From the NCBI GenBank assembly GCA_946614075.1, contig CAMOGO010000003.1:1-16078 (forward strand): a DNA stretch of 16,078 nt, in the 5' to 3' direction. The notes beneath the pieces were generated by a model. That model was given only the letters and a program-made list of their open reading frames with translations, had not been told where the DNA came from and did not search any database. Below are positions 1-6,288 of this stretch, in pieces. The DNA is from an uncultured Lachnospiraceae bacterium (GTDB lineage: Bacteria > Bacillota_A > Clostridia > Lachnospirales > Lachnospiraceae). The position numbers were made by a program, and so were the translations under genes. How positions within the stretch are numbered: the first letter of the stretch is position 1; every line of letters begins with the position of its first letter.

Positions 1-869
1 GTGTACCAGGCGATGTGCTTACGCATCTCGCGGATGCCGATATACTCCCCCTTCCACTCCAGCTGCATCTGCATATGCCGCAGGATCATCTCATAAATCT
101 CCTGCCTGGAGGGGCGTGCGGGGATCTCCTTTCCCTCGAGCGCCGCCGCGATCTCGCGGAACAGCCAGGGATTCCCCTGGGCGCCGCGGGCGACCATGAC
201 ACCGTCGCACCCGGTCTCCTCCTTCATCCTCTGCGCATCCTCTGCGGTCCAGATATCTCCGTTTCCGATCACGGGGATCGAGACAGCCTCCTTCACCTGC
301 CGGATGATGTCCCAGTCGGCCTTCCCGGAGTAGAACTGCTCACGGGTCCTGCCATGCACGGCGATCGCCGCCACGCCGGCAGCCTCGGCCCGCTTCGCGA
401 TCTCCACCGCGTTGACCTCGTCATCGTTGAAACCTTTACGGATCTTGACCGTCACAGGCTTCGACGCACCTTTTACCATCTCCTGCAGGATCTCCTGCGC
501 CAGAGCCGGTTCCCTCATTAAAGCAGAGCCCTCATGGTTATTCACTACCTTGGGGACCGGACAGCCCATATTAAAATCAACCCAGTCGCAATCCTGCTCC
601 CTGCAGACCTTCTCTGTCATAGCCCGCATGAGGGGCGGTTCCGAGCCGAAAAGCTGGATCGCCGCCGGTCTTTCCTCAGGCAGGATCCTCATCAGAGCGT
701 CCGAATTTTTATTCCGGTAAAAAATCGCCTTTGCGCTCACCATCTCGGTGACGGCACCACCGCAGCCTTGTTCGCGGCATAGTAAACGAAATGGCAGGTC
801 TGTGACACCTGCCATCGGGGCGAGAAGAACCGGTGGCTCGATCTGAACCGTTCCAATCATCAAAGCCAT
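1..869 (-). CDS. dusB: tRNA-dihydrouridine synthase DusB, 3' end cut by the window
   Basis: FMN-dependent enzyme that reduces uridine to dihydrouridine in the D-loop of tRNA; cytosolic. The frame is open from an ATG at 869 to the window edge (289 codons), so roughly the last tenth of the protein is missing. The N-terminal TIM-barrel signature PPVLLAPMAGVTDLPFR is at residues 12-28. The motif NMGCPVPKV (100-108) holds the catalytic Cys103, followed by VTVKIRKGF (139-147), an HGRTREQ tRNA/FMN segment and NGDI. An AT-rich leader with GGGAGGAA sits 6 bases before the ATG, which fixes the start. It is the last visible gene of a run beginning at dnaD, 55 bases after the preceding hypothetical. DusB is the usual assignment for Firmicutes proteins with this motif set; DusA or DusC are less likely. 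Confidence 0.95.
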   Translation of the reverse strand, partial: MALMIGTVQIEPPVLLAPMAGVTDLPFRLLCREQGCGGAVTEMVSAKAIFYRNKNSDALMRILPEERPAAIQLFGSEPPLMRAMTEKVCREQDCDWVDFNMGCPVPKVVNNHEGSALMREPALAQEILQEMVKGASKPVTVKIRKGFNDDEVNAVEIAKRAEAAGVAAIAVHGRTREQFYSGKADWDIIRQVKEAVSIPVIGNGDIWTAEDAQRMKEETGCDGVMVARGAQGNPWLFREIAAALEGKEIPARPSRQEIYEMILRHMQMQLEWKGEYIGIREMRKHIAWY

Positions 870-901
870 GGGTATTCCTCCCAGCAATTTCTTTTATCAA
901 A

Positions 902-923
902 GTGCGGAGTTCTCATACCGCAC
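902..923 (-). terminator. Small hairpin between the DUF6145-like gene and dusB
   Basis: GTGCGG at 902-907 pairs with CCGCAC at 918-923 around a 10-base loop. On the transcribed strand it is followed by only a short interrupted T-run. It may be a weak attenuator or RNA-stabilising stem rather than a real terminator, because dusB follows at once and has no visible promoter of its own. Confidence 0.3.
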
Positions 924-924
924 A

Positions 925-1251
925 TCATTCGTCCTCTCCCAGATAAAAGGTCCGGTAGAAAAGCTCCAGCGAGCGGAAGAGTTCCTCCTTGTCCCTCTGG
1001 ATCTCCCGGATCTTTAAGCCGCTGCCGATCTCATCGAAGGTGACGTCCGTCTCCTCAGCGGACACCTGAAACTGCAGCCGGCCCTCCTCGTCAAAGTAAA
1101 GGATGAGGATCCCGCCGACGTCCTCCGTAAACAGAACGCACAGGATCTGCAGCTCTTTGCGTACCTCCTCCGGCAGAGAGGAGAAGTCCGGGTTCATGTA
1201 AAACTTCTTTTCGTACGAATTCGCTCCGCACAAAACCTTTGTCTCATCCAT
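925..1251 (-). CDS. Small conserved hypothetical protein (DUF6145-like)
   Basis: A 108-residue, acidic, soluble-looking protein with no signal peptide or membrane segment. It opens MDETKVLCGANSYEKKFY, continues with a predicted helix-rich segment PEEVRKELQILCVLFTEDVGGILILYF (27-53) and ends in a charged helix rich in Glu and Leu. I recognise the 'VLCGANSYEKK..N..F..LP..V..EL' pattern from a small Lachnospiraceae-restricted family that I believe is named DUF6145; the family number is from memory. Function is unknown. The ATG at 1251 has AAAGGA seven bases upstream, inside an 18-base duplicated sequence. It sits 28 bases after the small membrane protein gene and 55 bases before dusB, so the three are probably co-transcribed. 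Confidence 0.8.
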   Translation of the reverse strand: MDETKVLCGANSYEKKFYMNPDFSSLPEEVRKELQILCVLFTEDVGGILILYFDEEGRLQFQVSAEETDVTFDEIGSGLKIREIQRDKEELFRSLELFYRTFYLGEDE

Positions 1252-1286
1252 AGTCTATCCTTTATCCCAAGTCTGTCCTTTATCCC
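1251..1286 (-). repeat. 18-base tandem duplication carrying stop codon and RBS
   Basis: Two adjacent 18-base units, 1251-1268 and 1269-1286, differ at two positions. On the transcribed strand each contains GGGATAAAGGA. The upstream unit carries the TAA stop of the small membrane protein gene, and the downstream unit supplies the AAAGGA ribosome binding site of the DUF6145-like gene and ends on its ATG. Confidence 0.75.
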
Positions 1287-1606
1287 AGGAAAGGAAGCTT
1301 CCCCTGGCGCCACAGCACGTAAAAGGCGGACGCCGCCAGAAGCAGCAGGAAAACCCCTGCAAAAACCAGAAGCAGTGCCGGAATCACAGCGCTCTCCTCG
1401 GAGCGGCCGCGGTGGAAACGATAATACCCGTTCACCAGGTCCAGAATGGCACCCGCCACAAAGACGATCGGGAAAGCCCAGGCTCTGTTCTCCACGTCCA
1501 TGAACGCGTAGACGCTGAGGCCTACGACCAGGATACACAGGACGATATGGAACAGGTCCAGACTGACCTTTTTTCTATGCGGATTTCGTTTCCACCTAGC
1601 CTCCAT
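1280..1606 (-). CDS. Small integral membrane protein (DUF6637-like)
   Basis: A 108-residue protein with a basic N-terminus (MEARWKRNPHRKK) followed by three predicted membrane segments at about 17-36, 43-60 and 72-98. A short charged stretch (YYRFHRGRSEES) lies between the second and third. The positive-inside rule places the N-terminus in the cytoplasm. I believe this is the Clostridia family DUF6637, but the number is from memory and no function is known. The ATG at 1606 is preceded by AAGGAAGG. It lies 114 bases after argF, across a gap filled with short repeats, and just before the DUF6145-like gene. It could have an unseen promoter in that gap; I found no convincing -35/-10 pair. Confidence 0.75.
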   Translation of the reverse strand: MEARWKRNPHRKKVSLDLFHIVLCILVVGLSVYAFMDVENRAWAFPIVFVAGAILDLVNGYYRFHRGRSEESAVIPALLLVFAGVFLLLLAASAFYVLWRQGKLPFLG

Positions 1607-1617
1607 CTGTTTGCCTT

Positions 1618-1666
1618 CCTTACTTTGCTTCGCTTCACTTTACTTTGCTTCACTTTACTTTGCTTC
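1618..1666. repeat. 15-base direct repeats upstream of the small membrane protein gene
   Basis: Two perfect 15-base units ACTTTACTTTGCTTC lie at 1637-1651 and 1652-1666, with a degenerate third copy at 1618-1636. On the transcribed strand they read GAAGCAAAGTAAAGT. They fill the space directly in front of the ribosome binding site of the membrane protein gene. Confidence 0.85.
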
Positions 1667-1703
1667 ATGAAAGCATACGCGTCGCTTCGTAGCCTGCGGC
1701 TAC
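1667..1703. repeat. Palindromic intergenic repeat, copy 1, with adjoining hairpin
   Basis: The plus strand reads ATGAAAGC then ATACGCGTCGCTTCG (1667-1689). This closely matches a second copy on the minus strand at 15693-15667. GAAAGC and GCTTC can pair with one bulged base. Overlapping its end is a perfect hairpin, GTAGCC-TGC-GGCTAC (1689-1703). The element lies just after the argF stop and might act as an RNA stem there, but no T-run follows. Confidence 0.6.
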
Positions 1704-1720
1704 TCTCGCGCCGCTTACAA

Positions 1721-2671
1721 TCAATAATTCCCCAGAGTCGCGACCATGACCGCCTTGATCGTATGCATGCGGTTCTCCGCCTCGTCAAAGACCAGAGACT
1801 GCGGTCCCTCCAGGACCTCCTCGGTGACCTCCTTGCCGCGGACGGCCGGCAGGCAGTGCAGGAATACCGTGGTATCCTTGCCCGTCATGGCCATCATCTC
1901 GGCGTTGACCTGATAAGGCTTCAGGATCGCGATACGCTCGGCTGCCTTGTCCTCCTCGCCCATCGATGCCCACACGTCGGTGTAGATCACATCCGCGCCG
2001 GCGACGCAGGAAAGCTCATCACTGATCGTGATGGTGCTGCCGCTCTCGGCCGCATAGGTGTGGCAGAGCTCGACCAGCTCCTCGGACGGCCAGAGGCTCT
2101 TCGGAGCCAGGATGGTGAAATTCACGCCGACCTTGCTCATGCCGATCATCAGGCTGTTGGCCATATTGTTCCGGCCGTCTCCGACATAGACGAAATTCAG
2201 GCCCTTCACATAGCCAAAATGCTCATACATCGTCAGCAGGTCAGCCAGGATCTGCGTCGGGTGGAAATCATCCGTCAGGCCGTTCCAGACCGGTACTCCG
2301 GCGTACTTCGCCAGCGTCTCCACCGTCGAATGCTTGAAGCCGCGGAACTCAATGCCGTCAAACATACGGCCTAAGACTCTCGCGGTATCCTCTACGGTCT
2401 CCTTGTGGCCGAGCTGGATATCCTCACGTCCCAGATACTCCGGGTGTCCGCCCTCATCCAGGCAGCCTACCGTAAAGGAGCTGCGGGTGCGGGTCGAGGG
2501 CTTCTCAAAGATCAGCGCGATATTTTTCTTATGCAGGCTGTCTCCGGTGATGCCCTGTTTCTTTTTTTCCTTCAGATCCTTGGCCAGCTTTACCAGGTAG
2601 ATGATCTCATCGGGCGTGTAGTCCTTTAAAGTGATAAAATTTCTTCCATGCAGATCTTCCTTGATGCCCAT
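1721..2671 (-). CDS. argF: Ornithine carbamoyltransferase
   Basis: Cytosolic enzyme condensing carbamoyl phosphate with ornithine to give citrulline, a step of arginine biosynthesis. At 316 residues it has the usual family length. Carbamoyl-phosphate site FEKPSTRTR is at 55-63 and the second-domain HPTQ motif at 137-140. The ornithine-side SMG loop (DVWASMGEE, 232-240) and HCLP with the catalytic Cys (272-275) mark it as an OTCase rather than aspartate carbamoyltransferase. The segment after STRTR (SSFTVGCLDEGGHPEYLG) departs from the common 'CAFEVAAYDQG' wording. The ATG is three bases after the prs stop, and GGAAAGGA in the end of prs acts as ribosome binding site, so translation is probably coupled. 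No other arginine gene is nearby. A catabolic role cannot be excluded from sequence alone. Confidence 0.95.
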   Translation of the reverse strand: MGIKEDLHGRNFITLKDYTPDEIIYLVKLAKDLKEKKKQGITGDSLHKKNIALIFEKPSTRTRSSFTVGCLDEGGHPEYLGREDIQLGHKETVEDTARVLGRMFDGIEFRGFKHSTVETLAKYAGVPVWNGLTDDFHPTQILADLLTMYEHFGYVKGLNFVYVGDGRNNMANSLMIGMSKVGVNFTILAPKSLWPSEELVELCHTYAAESGSTITISDELSCVAGADVIYTDVWASMGEEDKAAERIAILKPYQVNAEMMAMTGKDTTVFLHCLPAVRGKEVTEEVLEGPQSLVFDEAENRMHTIKAVMVATLGNY

Positions 2672-2674
2672 TTT

Positions 2675-3865
2675 TTATCCTTTCCTTGCCGCCAGCTCAG
2701 CGCGATGGCGGTTCATCAGATTGTTGATACGCTCGGTCGGGCTCAACAGCTCACTGATCGAGGCGTCATGATTCAGCGAGTCGATCATCAGGGCAATGTA
2801 CTTGCTCATATCGACATTTACATAGTAAGGCTTTGACAGAAGCTCGGGCGTCTGATAGACCAGGTTCGTCGTCAGGACGCGGTCGATCAGGCCATTCTCG
2901 TAGCACTCGTCAAATTTATCCAGGCCGTTCGTAAAGAGGCCAAACGTCGTGCAGGCGAAAACCTTGCTCGCCTTGCGGCGCTTCAGCTCCTTGGCAACAT
3001 CGAGAATGCTGTCGCCGGAGGAGATCATATCGTCGATCACGATCACAGCCTTGCCCTCGACATCCGAGCCGAGGAACTCATGAGCCACGATCGGGTTGCG
3101 GCCATTGACCACGCGGGTGTAGTCGCGGCGCTTGTAGAACATACCTACGTCAAGGCCAAGGACATTGGCGAAGTAAACGGCACGGTTCATCGCGCCCTCA
3201 TCCGGGCTGATGATCATCATGTGATCACTGTCGATCACCAGATCCGGCTCTGCGCGAAGCAGGTATTTCAGGAACTGATAGGTCGGCATGACGGTCTCAA
3301 AGCCATGCAGCGGGATCGCGTTCTGGACACGCGGATCATGCGCGTCGAAGGTGATGATGTTCTTGACGCCCATGCGTACGAGCTCCTGCAGTGCCAGTGC
3401 GCAGTCAAGGGACTCACGGCCTGCGCGGCGATGCTGACGGCTCTCATACAGGAAGGGCATGATGACATTGATTCTCTTTGCCTTTCCTCCTACTGCCGCG
3501 ATGATACGCTTCAGGTTCTGGAAATGATCGTCCGGTGACATGTGGTTGACAATACCGGCCATTTTGTAGGTCAGGCTGTAATTGCAGACATCCACCATCA
3601 AGAAAAGATCGTCGCCCCGGACCGAATCCAAAAGCTCGCCCTTGCCCTCACCAGAGCCAAACCGCGGGAGCTTGGTCTTGACGATATAGGAATCTCTCTC
3701 GTAGCCGCTGAACGTGATGCTGGACTTGTGCTCATGCTCACGCTCGTGACGCCACTCGACGAGATAATCGTCGACCTTCTTTCCCAGCTCCATACAGCCC
3801 TCCAGGGGCACCAGGCCCAAAGGTCCAACCGGGATCGTACTGAAATAATCTTTCTCGCTTCTCAA
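2675..3865 (-). CDS. prs: Ribose-phosphate pyrophosphokinase, long divergent form
   Basis: Makes PRPP from ribose 5-phosphate and ATP for nucleotide, histidine and tryptophan synthesis. It has 396 residues against about 315 for the classical enzyme. Recognisable parts are the ATP-side motif ESRQHRR (141-147, replacing the usual YARQDRK), DAHDPRVQNA (174-183) with the family His, the catalytic flexible-loop region YKRRDYTRVVNG (244-255) and the PRPP-binding loop VIVIDDMISSGDS (274-286). The extra length is an N-terminal segment of about 50 residues, a longer central region and a C-terminal helix. The start is TTG at 3865: GGAGG lies nine bases upstream, and no ATG fits. It follows the dnaI-like gene by 15 bases and overlaps its RBS region with argF downstream. 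Long forms of this type occur in Clostridia, probably alongside a canonical Prs elsewhere. Confidence 0.9.
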   Translation of the reverse strand: MRSEKDYFSTIPVGPLGLVPLEGCMELGKKVDDYLVEWRHEREHEHKSSITFSGYERDSYIVKTKLPRFGSGEGKGELLDSVRGDDLFLMVDVCNYSLTYKMAGIVNHMSPDDHFQNLKRIIAAVGGKAKRINVIMPFLYESRQHRRAGRESLDCALALQELVRMGVKNIITFDAHDPRVQNAIPLHGFETVMPTYQFLKYLLRAEPDLVIDSDHMMIISPDEGAMNRAVYFANVLGLDVGMFYKRRDYTRVVNGRNPIVAHEFLGSDVEGKAVIVIDDMISSGDSILDVAKELKRRKASKVFACTTFGLFTNGLDKFDECYENGLIDRVLTTNLVYQTPELLSKPYYVNVDMSKYIALMIDSLNHDASISELLSPTERINNLMNRHRAELAARKG

Positions 3866-3880
3866 CTTTTCCTACCTCCG

Positions 3881-4912
3881 TTAATGCTGGGTTTTCAGAC
3901 TATCTAAGGAAACGCTAGTCTCCTGCCCGCCCAGATTTTTTCGTAATCGAATGTCCTCCCCCAACAGCTCCAGAGTCTGATAGCTGCCAATCAACCGCGA
4001 TAAAATCCTCTCTGTATAAAATTCCGTCAGCCCCTTGAGGTCAAAGTTGCTTGAAATCACGCAGGCCCTCCCCGCATTCAGACGCTCGTTCAGGCAATTG
4101 AACAGCTCCGCGTCGGAGAAGGAATTGTGAAACTCGGTTCCCAGGTCATCAATGATGAGCAGATCACTCTCAAAAAGTCTCCGGTAAGCAGGCTCCCATT
4201 CCGGCTTTTTCAGGCTTTCAAAACGATATCCCCGGATCGTTTCCATCATTTCAGACGCTGTCACGTAGCAGACTCCCACTCCTTTTTTGAGGAGCTCTGC
4301 CGCGATACAGTGGGTAAAAAAGGTTTTGCCGGTTCCCGGCGGTCCGATGAGCAGGAGATTGCCTGGCTGCTCCTCGAAATCCTCTGTGTATTTGGTCAGC
4401 TTCACGAATATCCGGTGCATGTATTCGCGGGTGGTCTCGCCCTCGCGGTTCACCGGCACGGTATCGTCATAATACCTTTCCGTGTAGGTTTCAAAATTTT
4501 CCAGCTTCAGAAGGCGGTCCAGACTGGACTCGTTCCGGTAGACCTCCGCCTCGAGGCGGTTAAAGCACCGGCACTTTTTCTGCCCGATATAGCCGGTGTC
4601 ACTGCATTCCGCGCAGGTCCACTGCGGATCGGTGTAGCCGGCCGGGTATCCCTTTCCGGCCAAAAGCCGCACTCTTTGCTCCCGCAGAATGGCGATCTGC
4701 TCTCGGCAGCGCTCCTTCTCCTCGCTTTGCTTCCTGAGGGCGGCCTTTGCGGCGGCCAGATTCAGACCCGCCAGCTCCTCGTCCAGCTCGGACAGCACCG
4801 GGATGACCCGGTATACCTCCCTCTGGTGCTCCGCCTGCAGAGTGTAGGCTCTCGCCTTTCTCCGATCATACTCCTGCATGATCCGGCGGTATTGTTCATT
4901 GTTCAAAGCCAC
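3881..4912 (-). CDS. DnaI/DnaC-like helicase-loader ATPase
   Basis: AAA+ ATPase of the DnaC/DnaI class, expected to load the replicative helicase DnaB/DnaC at origins or restarted forks. Residues 1-85 are helical and highly charged, as expected for a helicase-binding N-domain. A zinc-site-like cluster Cys100-Cys103-Cys114-Cys116 (WTCAECSDTGYIGQKKCRC) follows, as in DnaI. The ATPase core has Walker A GPPGTGKT (190-197), Walker B LLIIDD (251-256), a sensor SSN (287-289) and an arginine-rich segment ERILSRLIG (301-309) resembling the Arg finger. At 343 residues it is slightly longer than B. subtilis DnaI. The start is GTG at 4912 with GGGAGG ten bases upstream, five bases after the dnaD-like stop. 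The pairing with a DnaD-like gene strongly supports the replication role. Confidence 0.92.
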   Translation of the reverse strand: MALNNEQYRRIMQEYDRRKARAYTLQAEHQREVYRVIPVLSELDEELAGLNLAAAKAALRKQSEEKERCREQIAILREQRVRLLAGKGYPAGYTDPQWTCAECSDTGYIGQKKCRCFNRLEAEVYRNESSLDRLLKLENFETYTERYYDDTVPVNREGETTREYMHRIFVKLTKYTEDFEEQPGNLLLIGPPGTGKTFFTHCIAAELLKKGVGVCYVTASEMMETIRGYRFESLKKPEWEPAYRRLFESDLLIIDDLGTEFHNSFSDAELFNCLNERLNAGRACVISSNFDLKGLTEFYTERILSRLIGSYQTLELLGEDIRLRKNLGGQETSVSLDSLKTQH

Positions 4913-4917
4913 TTTCT

Positions 4918-6057
4918 TTAGTCCTCCCGGTTTTTCCGGCGGATTGCCTCCATCAGTGCGTCGTAATTGTATTCACGCTGTTTGAAATTGTGGAAACTGT
5001 TGGAATAGGATCCCTTCGGGACTTGCGTCTTCGGATCCTTGTCCCGCGCTGCCTTTTCCGACTCGGACTTCGCGCGGTGGGCTTCATCGAGTGCCCGGAT
5101 GTCTTCTATGCTTTTGACGCCGGCCTGATGCCAGCCGCTCAGGATCCCATTCGTGTACTCGTAATTGGCATCCTGGCTCTTGGTCTGCCGGAAGGTCCTG
5201 CGGATCGCCTCCCGGATCAGGTTCATGGAGAAGCCGTACTCATACAGCCACCGGTCCATAAATTCCTTCTGGTACTGATTGACGGTGCGGTTTCCGGTCG
5301 GGATCCCGTACTCCTTCATGATCTCGTAGTACTCCGGGACATTCAGACTGCCTTCCCGTCTGGCCTCCTCAACCGTCGTGATCCCCTTTTCATGCCAGTC
5401 GAGGGCGATCTTCTCAAAGTACCGGAAGCTTTCCAGATAGCGCTTTCCTTTGCGCTGCGCCCGGTCGACGCAAAGCTCCAGCAGGTAATTCAGGACATCG
5501 TAGTTCATCCCGAGCTTGTCGTAGAGATAGACAAGACGCTCAAACTGTGTGGAGCTGAGCCCATTCTCCGTATAGACGGAGAACTCATGCACCAGATTCC
5601 GGAAGCCTTCCTCCCGCATGACCTCGTCGTGCCGGGATCTCTCCTCCGCCTGTGCCTGCCGGGTGGATGTCTGTCCGGCCAAGGCCTGCGCTGTCTGCGA
5701 TGTCTGCTGCGCTGCCCTCGTCTGCTCTGTCCTGACGGGCAGCTCCTCGTCGGCTTCGGAAGTCATCAGCACGACCTCCGAGACCACGCCGCCCTCCCGG
5801 TTCACACAGATCAGGCCAGCCTCTTCCCAGAAGGAAAACGCCCGCTCGACCTTATTCTCCGTCTCGTCCAGGGCATCGCAGAGATCACTGAACTGGAAGC
5901 CTTCCGCGTCCTCCTCGGCGATCCTCAGCAAAAAGAGATACACCTTGACGAAATCGCCACGCGCCTCCACCATATATTCATCCACAAAGGTGCAGAACAG
6001 CTGCCGGCAGAGCTCGCTTCTGCCGCTTTTTTCTGCGCCGGCCAGACTGACCTTCAT
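4918..6057 (-). CDS. DnaD-like replication initiation protein with two DnaD/DnaB_2 domains
   Basis: A 379-residue protein predicted to bridge DnaA and the helicase loader at origins, or to assist replication restart. Residues 10-95 look like a winged-helix DnaD N-domain. Residues 105-145 are a Gln/Thr/Ala-rich flexible linker. Two copies of the helical DnaD C-terminal (DnaB_2) domain follow at about 150-232 and 245-322; each ends in a W-H-x-x-G-I/V-x-(T/S)-(V/I)-E-(E/D) pattern (WHEKGITTVEE, WHQAGVKSIED). The C-terminal motif SFHNFKQREYNYDALM (354-369) matches the conserved tail of DnaD-like proteins. The ATG at 6057 was chosen over an upstream extension to 6240 because GGCGGTG lies just before it and a good promoter at 6088-6116 lies within the extension. 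It is the first gene of the operon and sits downstream of a DnaA-box cluster. Confidence 0.92.
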   Translation of the reverse strand: MKVSLAGAEKSGRSELCRQLFCTFVDEYMVEARGDFVKVYLFLLRIAEEDAEGFQFSDLCDALDETENKVERAFSFWEEAGLICVNREGGVVSEVVLMTSEADEELPVRTEQTRAAQQTSQTAQALAGQTSTRQAQAEERSRHDEVMREEGFRNLVHEFSVYTENGLSSTQFERLVYLYDKLGMNYDVLNYLLELCVDRAQRKGKRYLESFRYFEKIALDWHEKGITTVEEARREGSLNVPEYYEIMKEYGIPTGNRTVNQYQKEFMDRWLYEYGFSMNLIREAIRRTFRQTKSQDANYEYTNGILSGWHQAGVKSIEDIRALDEAHRAKSESEKAARDKDPKTQVPKGSYSNSFHNFKQREYNYDALMEAIRRKNRED

Positions 6058-6087
6058 CCTTTTCACCGCCTTTCGATAGCAGGAGAC

Positions 6088-6116
6088 AGTATAGCACATC
6101 GACCTTTTCCCGACAA
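6088..6116 (-). promoter_or_regulatory. Sigma-A type promoter with extended -10 for the dnaD-dnaI operon
   Basis: On the minus strand TTGTCG (6116-6111) is followed after exactly 17 bases by TATACT (6093-6088), preceded by TGC, an extended -10 element. Transcription would start near 6081, giving a 5' leader of about two dozen bases before the ATG at 6057. Confidence 0.75.
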
Positions 6117-6137
6117 TTGACAAAAGGACGAAAGCCG

Positions 6138-6287
6138 TTATCCACATTTCGGACTTGCTTTTTTGTGGATATTGTGGATAAAGTGGATAAATCCGGAAAC
6201 CATTGTGTTTACTGGAGTTTTTCAAATGGACTATCCACACGCCTGATTCGGCCGGATTGTTGATAATTATGTGGATAATGTGGATAA
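6138..6287. promoter_or_regulatory. DnaA-box cluster between murC and the helicase-loader operon
   Basis: Eight 9-mers match TTATCCACA with at most one mismatch within 150 bases. Exact copies are at 6138-6146 (plus) and at 6173-6181, 6270-6278 and 6279-6287 (minus). One-mismatch copies are at 6164-6172, 6182-6190 and 6258-6266 (minus) and 6231-6239 (plus). The three at 6164-6190 abut without a spacer, as do the two at 6270-6287. The array starts one base after the murC stop and ends 22 bases upstream of the -35 element of the dnaD promoter. A further near-copy, TTATCAACA, lies inside the murC 3' end at 6342-6350. DnaA binding is inferred from consensus. The role could be DnaA control of the operon, DnaA titration or an origin module; I see no dnaA or dnaN here. 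Confidence 0.85.
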
Positions 6288-6288
6288 C

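Noticed and set aside
1522..1668. Small minus-strand frame encoding KQSKV pentapeptide repeats
   Set aside because: It is produced by reading the 15-base intergenic repeats and then runs out of frame through the small membrane protein gene; no RBS.
1666..1720. Rho-independent terminator after argF
   Set aside because: The GTAGCC/GGCTAC stem is clear, but no T-run follows on the transcribed strand, so it is listed only as part of the repeat.
4990..6120. 376-codon open frame on the plus strand opposite the dnaD-like gene, and similar long plus-strand frames (1412-2374, 6577-7539, 7721-8599, 10163-11086)
   Set aside because: They are mirror frames of well-supported minus-strand genes, rich in Leu/Arg/His/Asp as expected from GC-rich antisense, with no family motifs or ribosome binding sites.
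6058..6240. N-terminal extension of the dnaD-like frame up to 6240
   Set aside because: The extension is translated from the DnaA boxes and contains the promoter; GGCGGTG lies just before the ATG at 6057, where the homologous protein begins.
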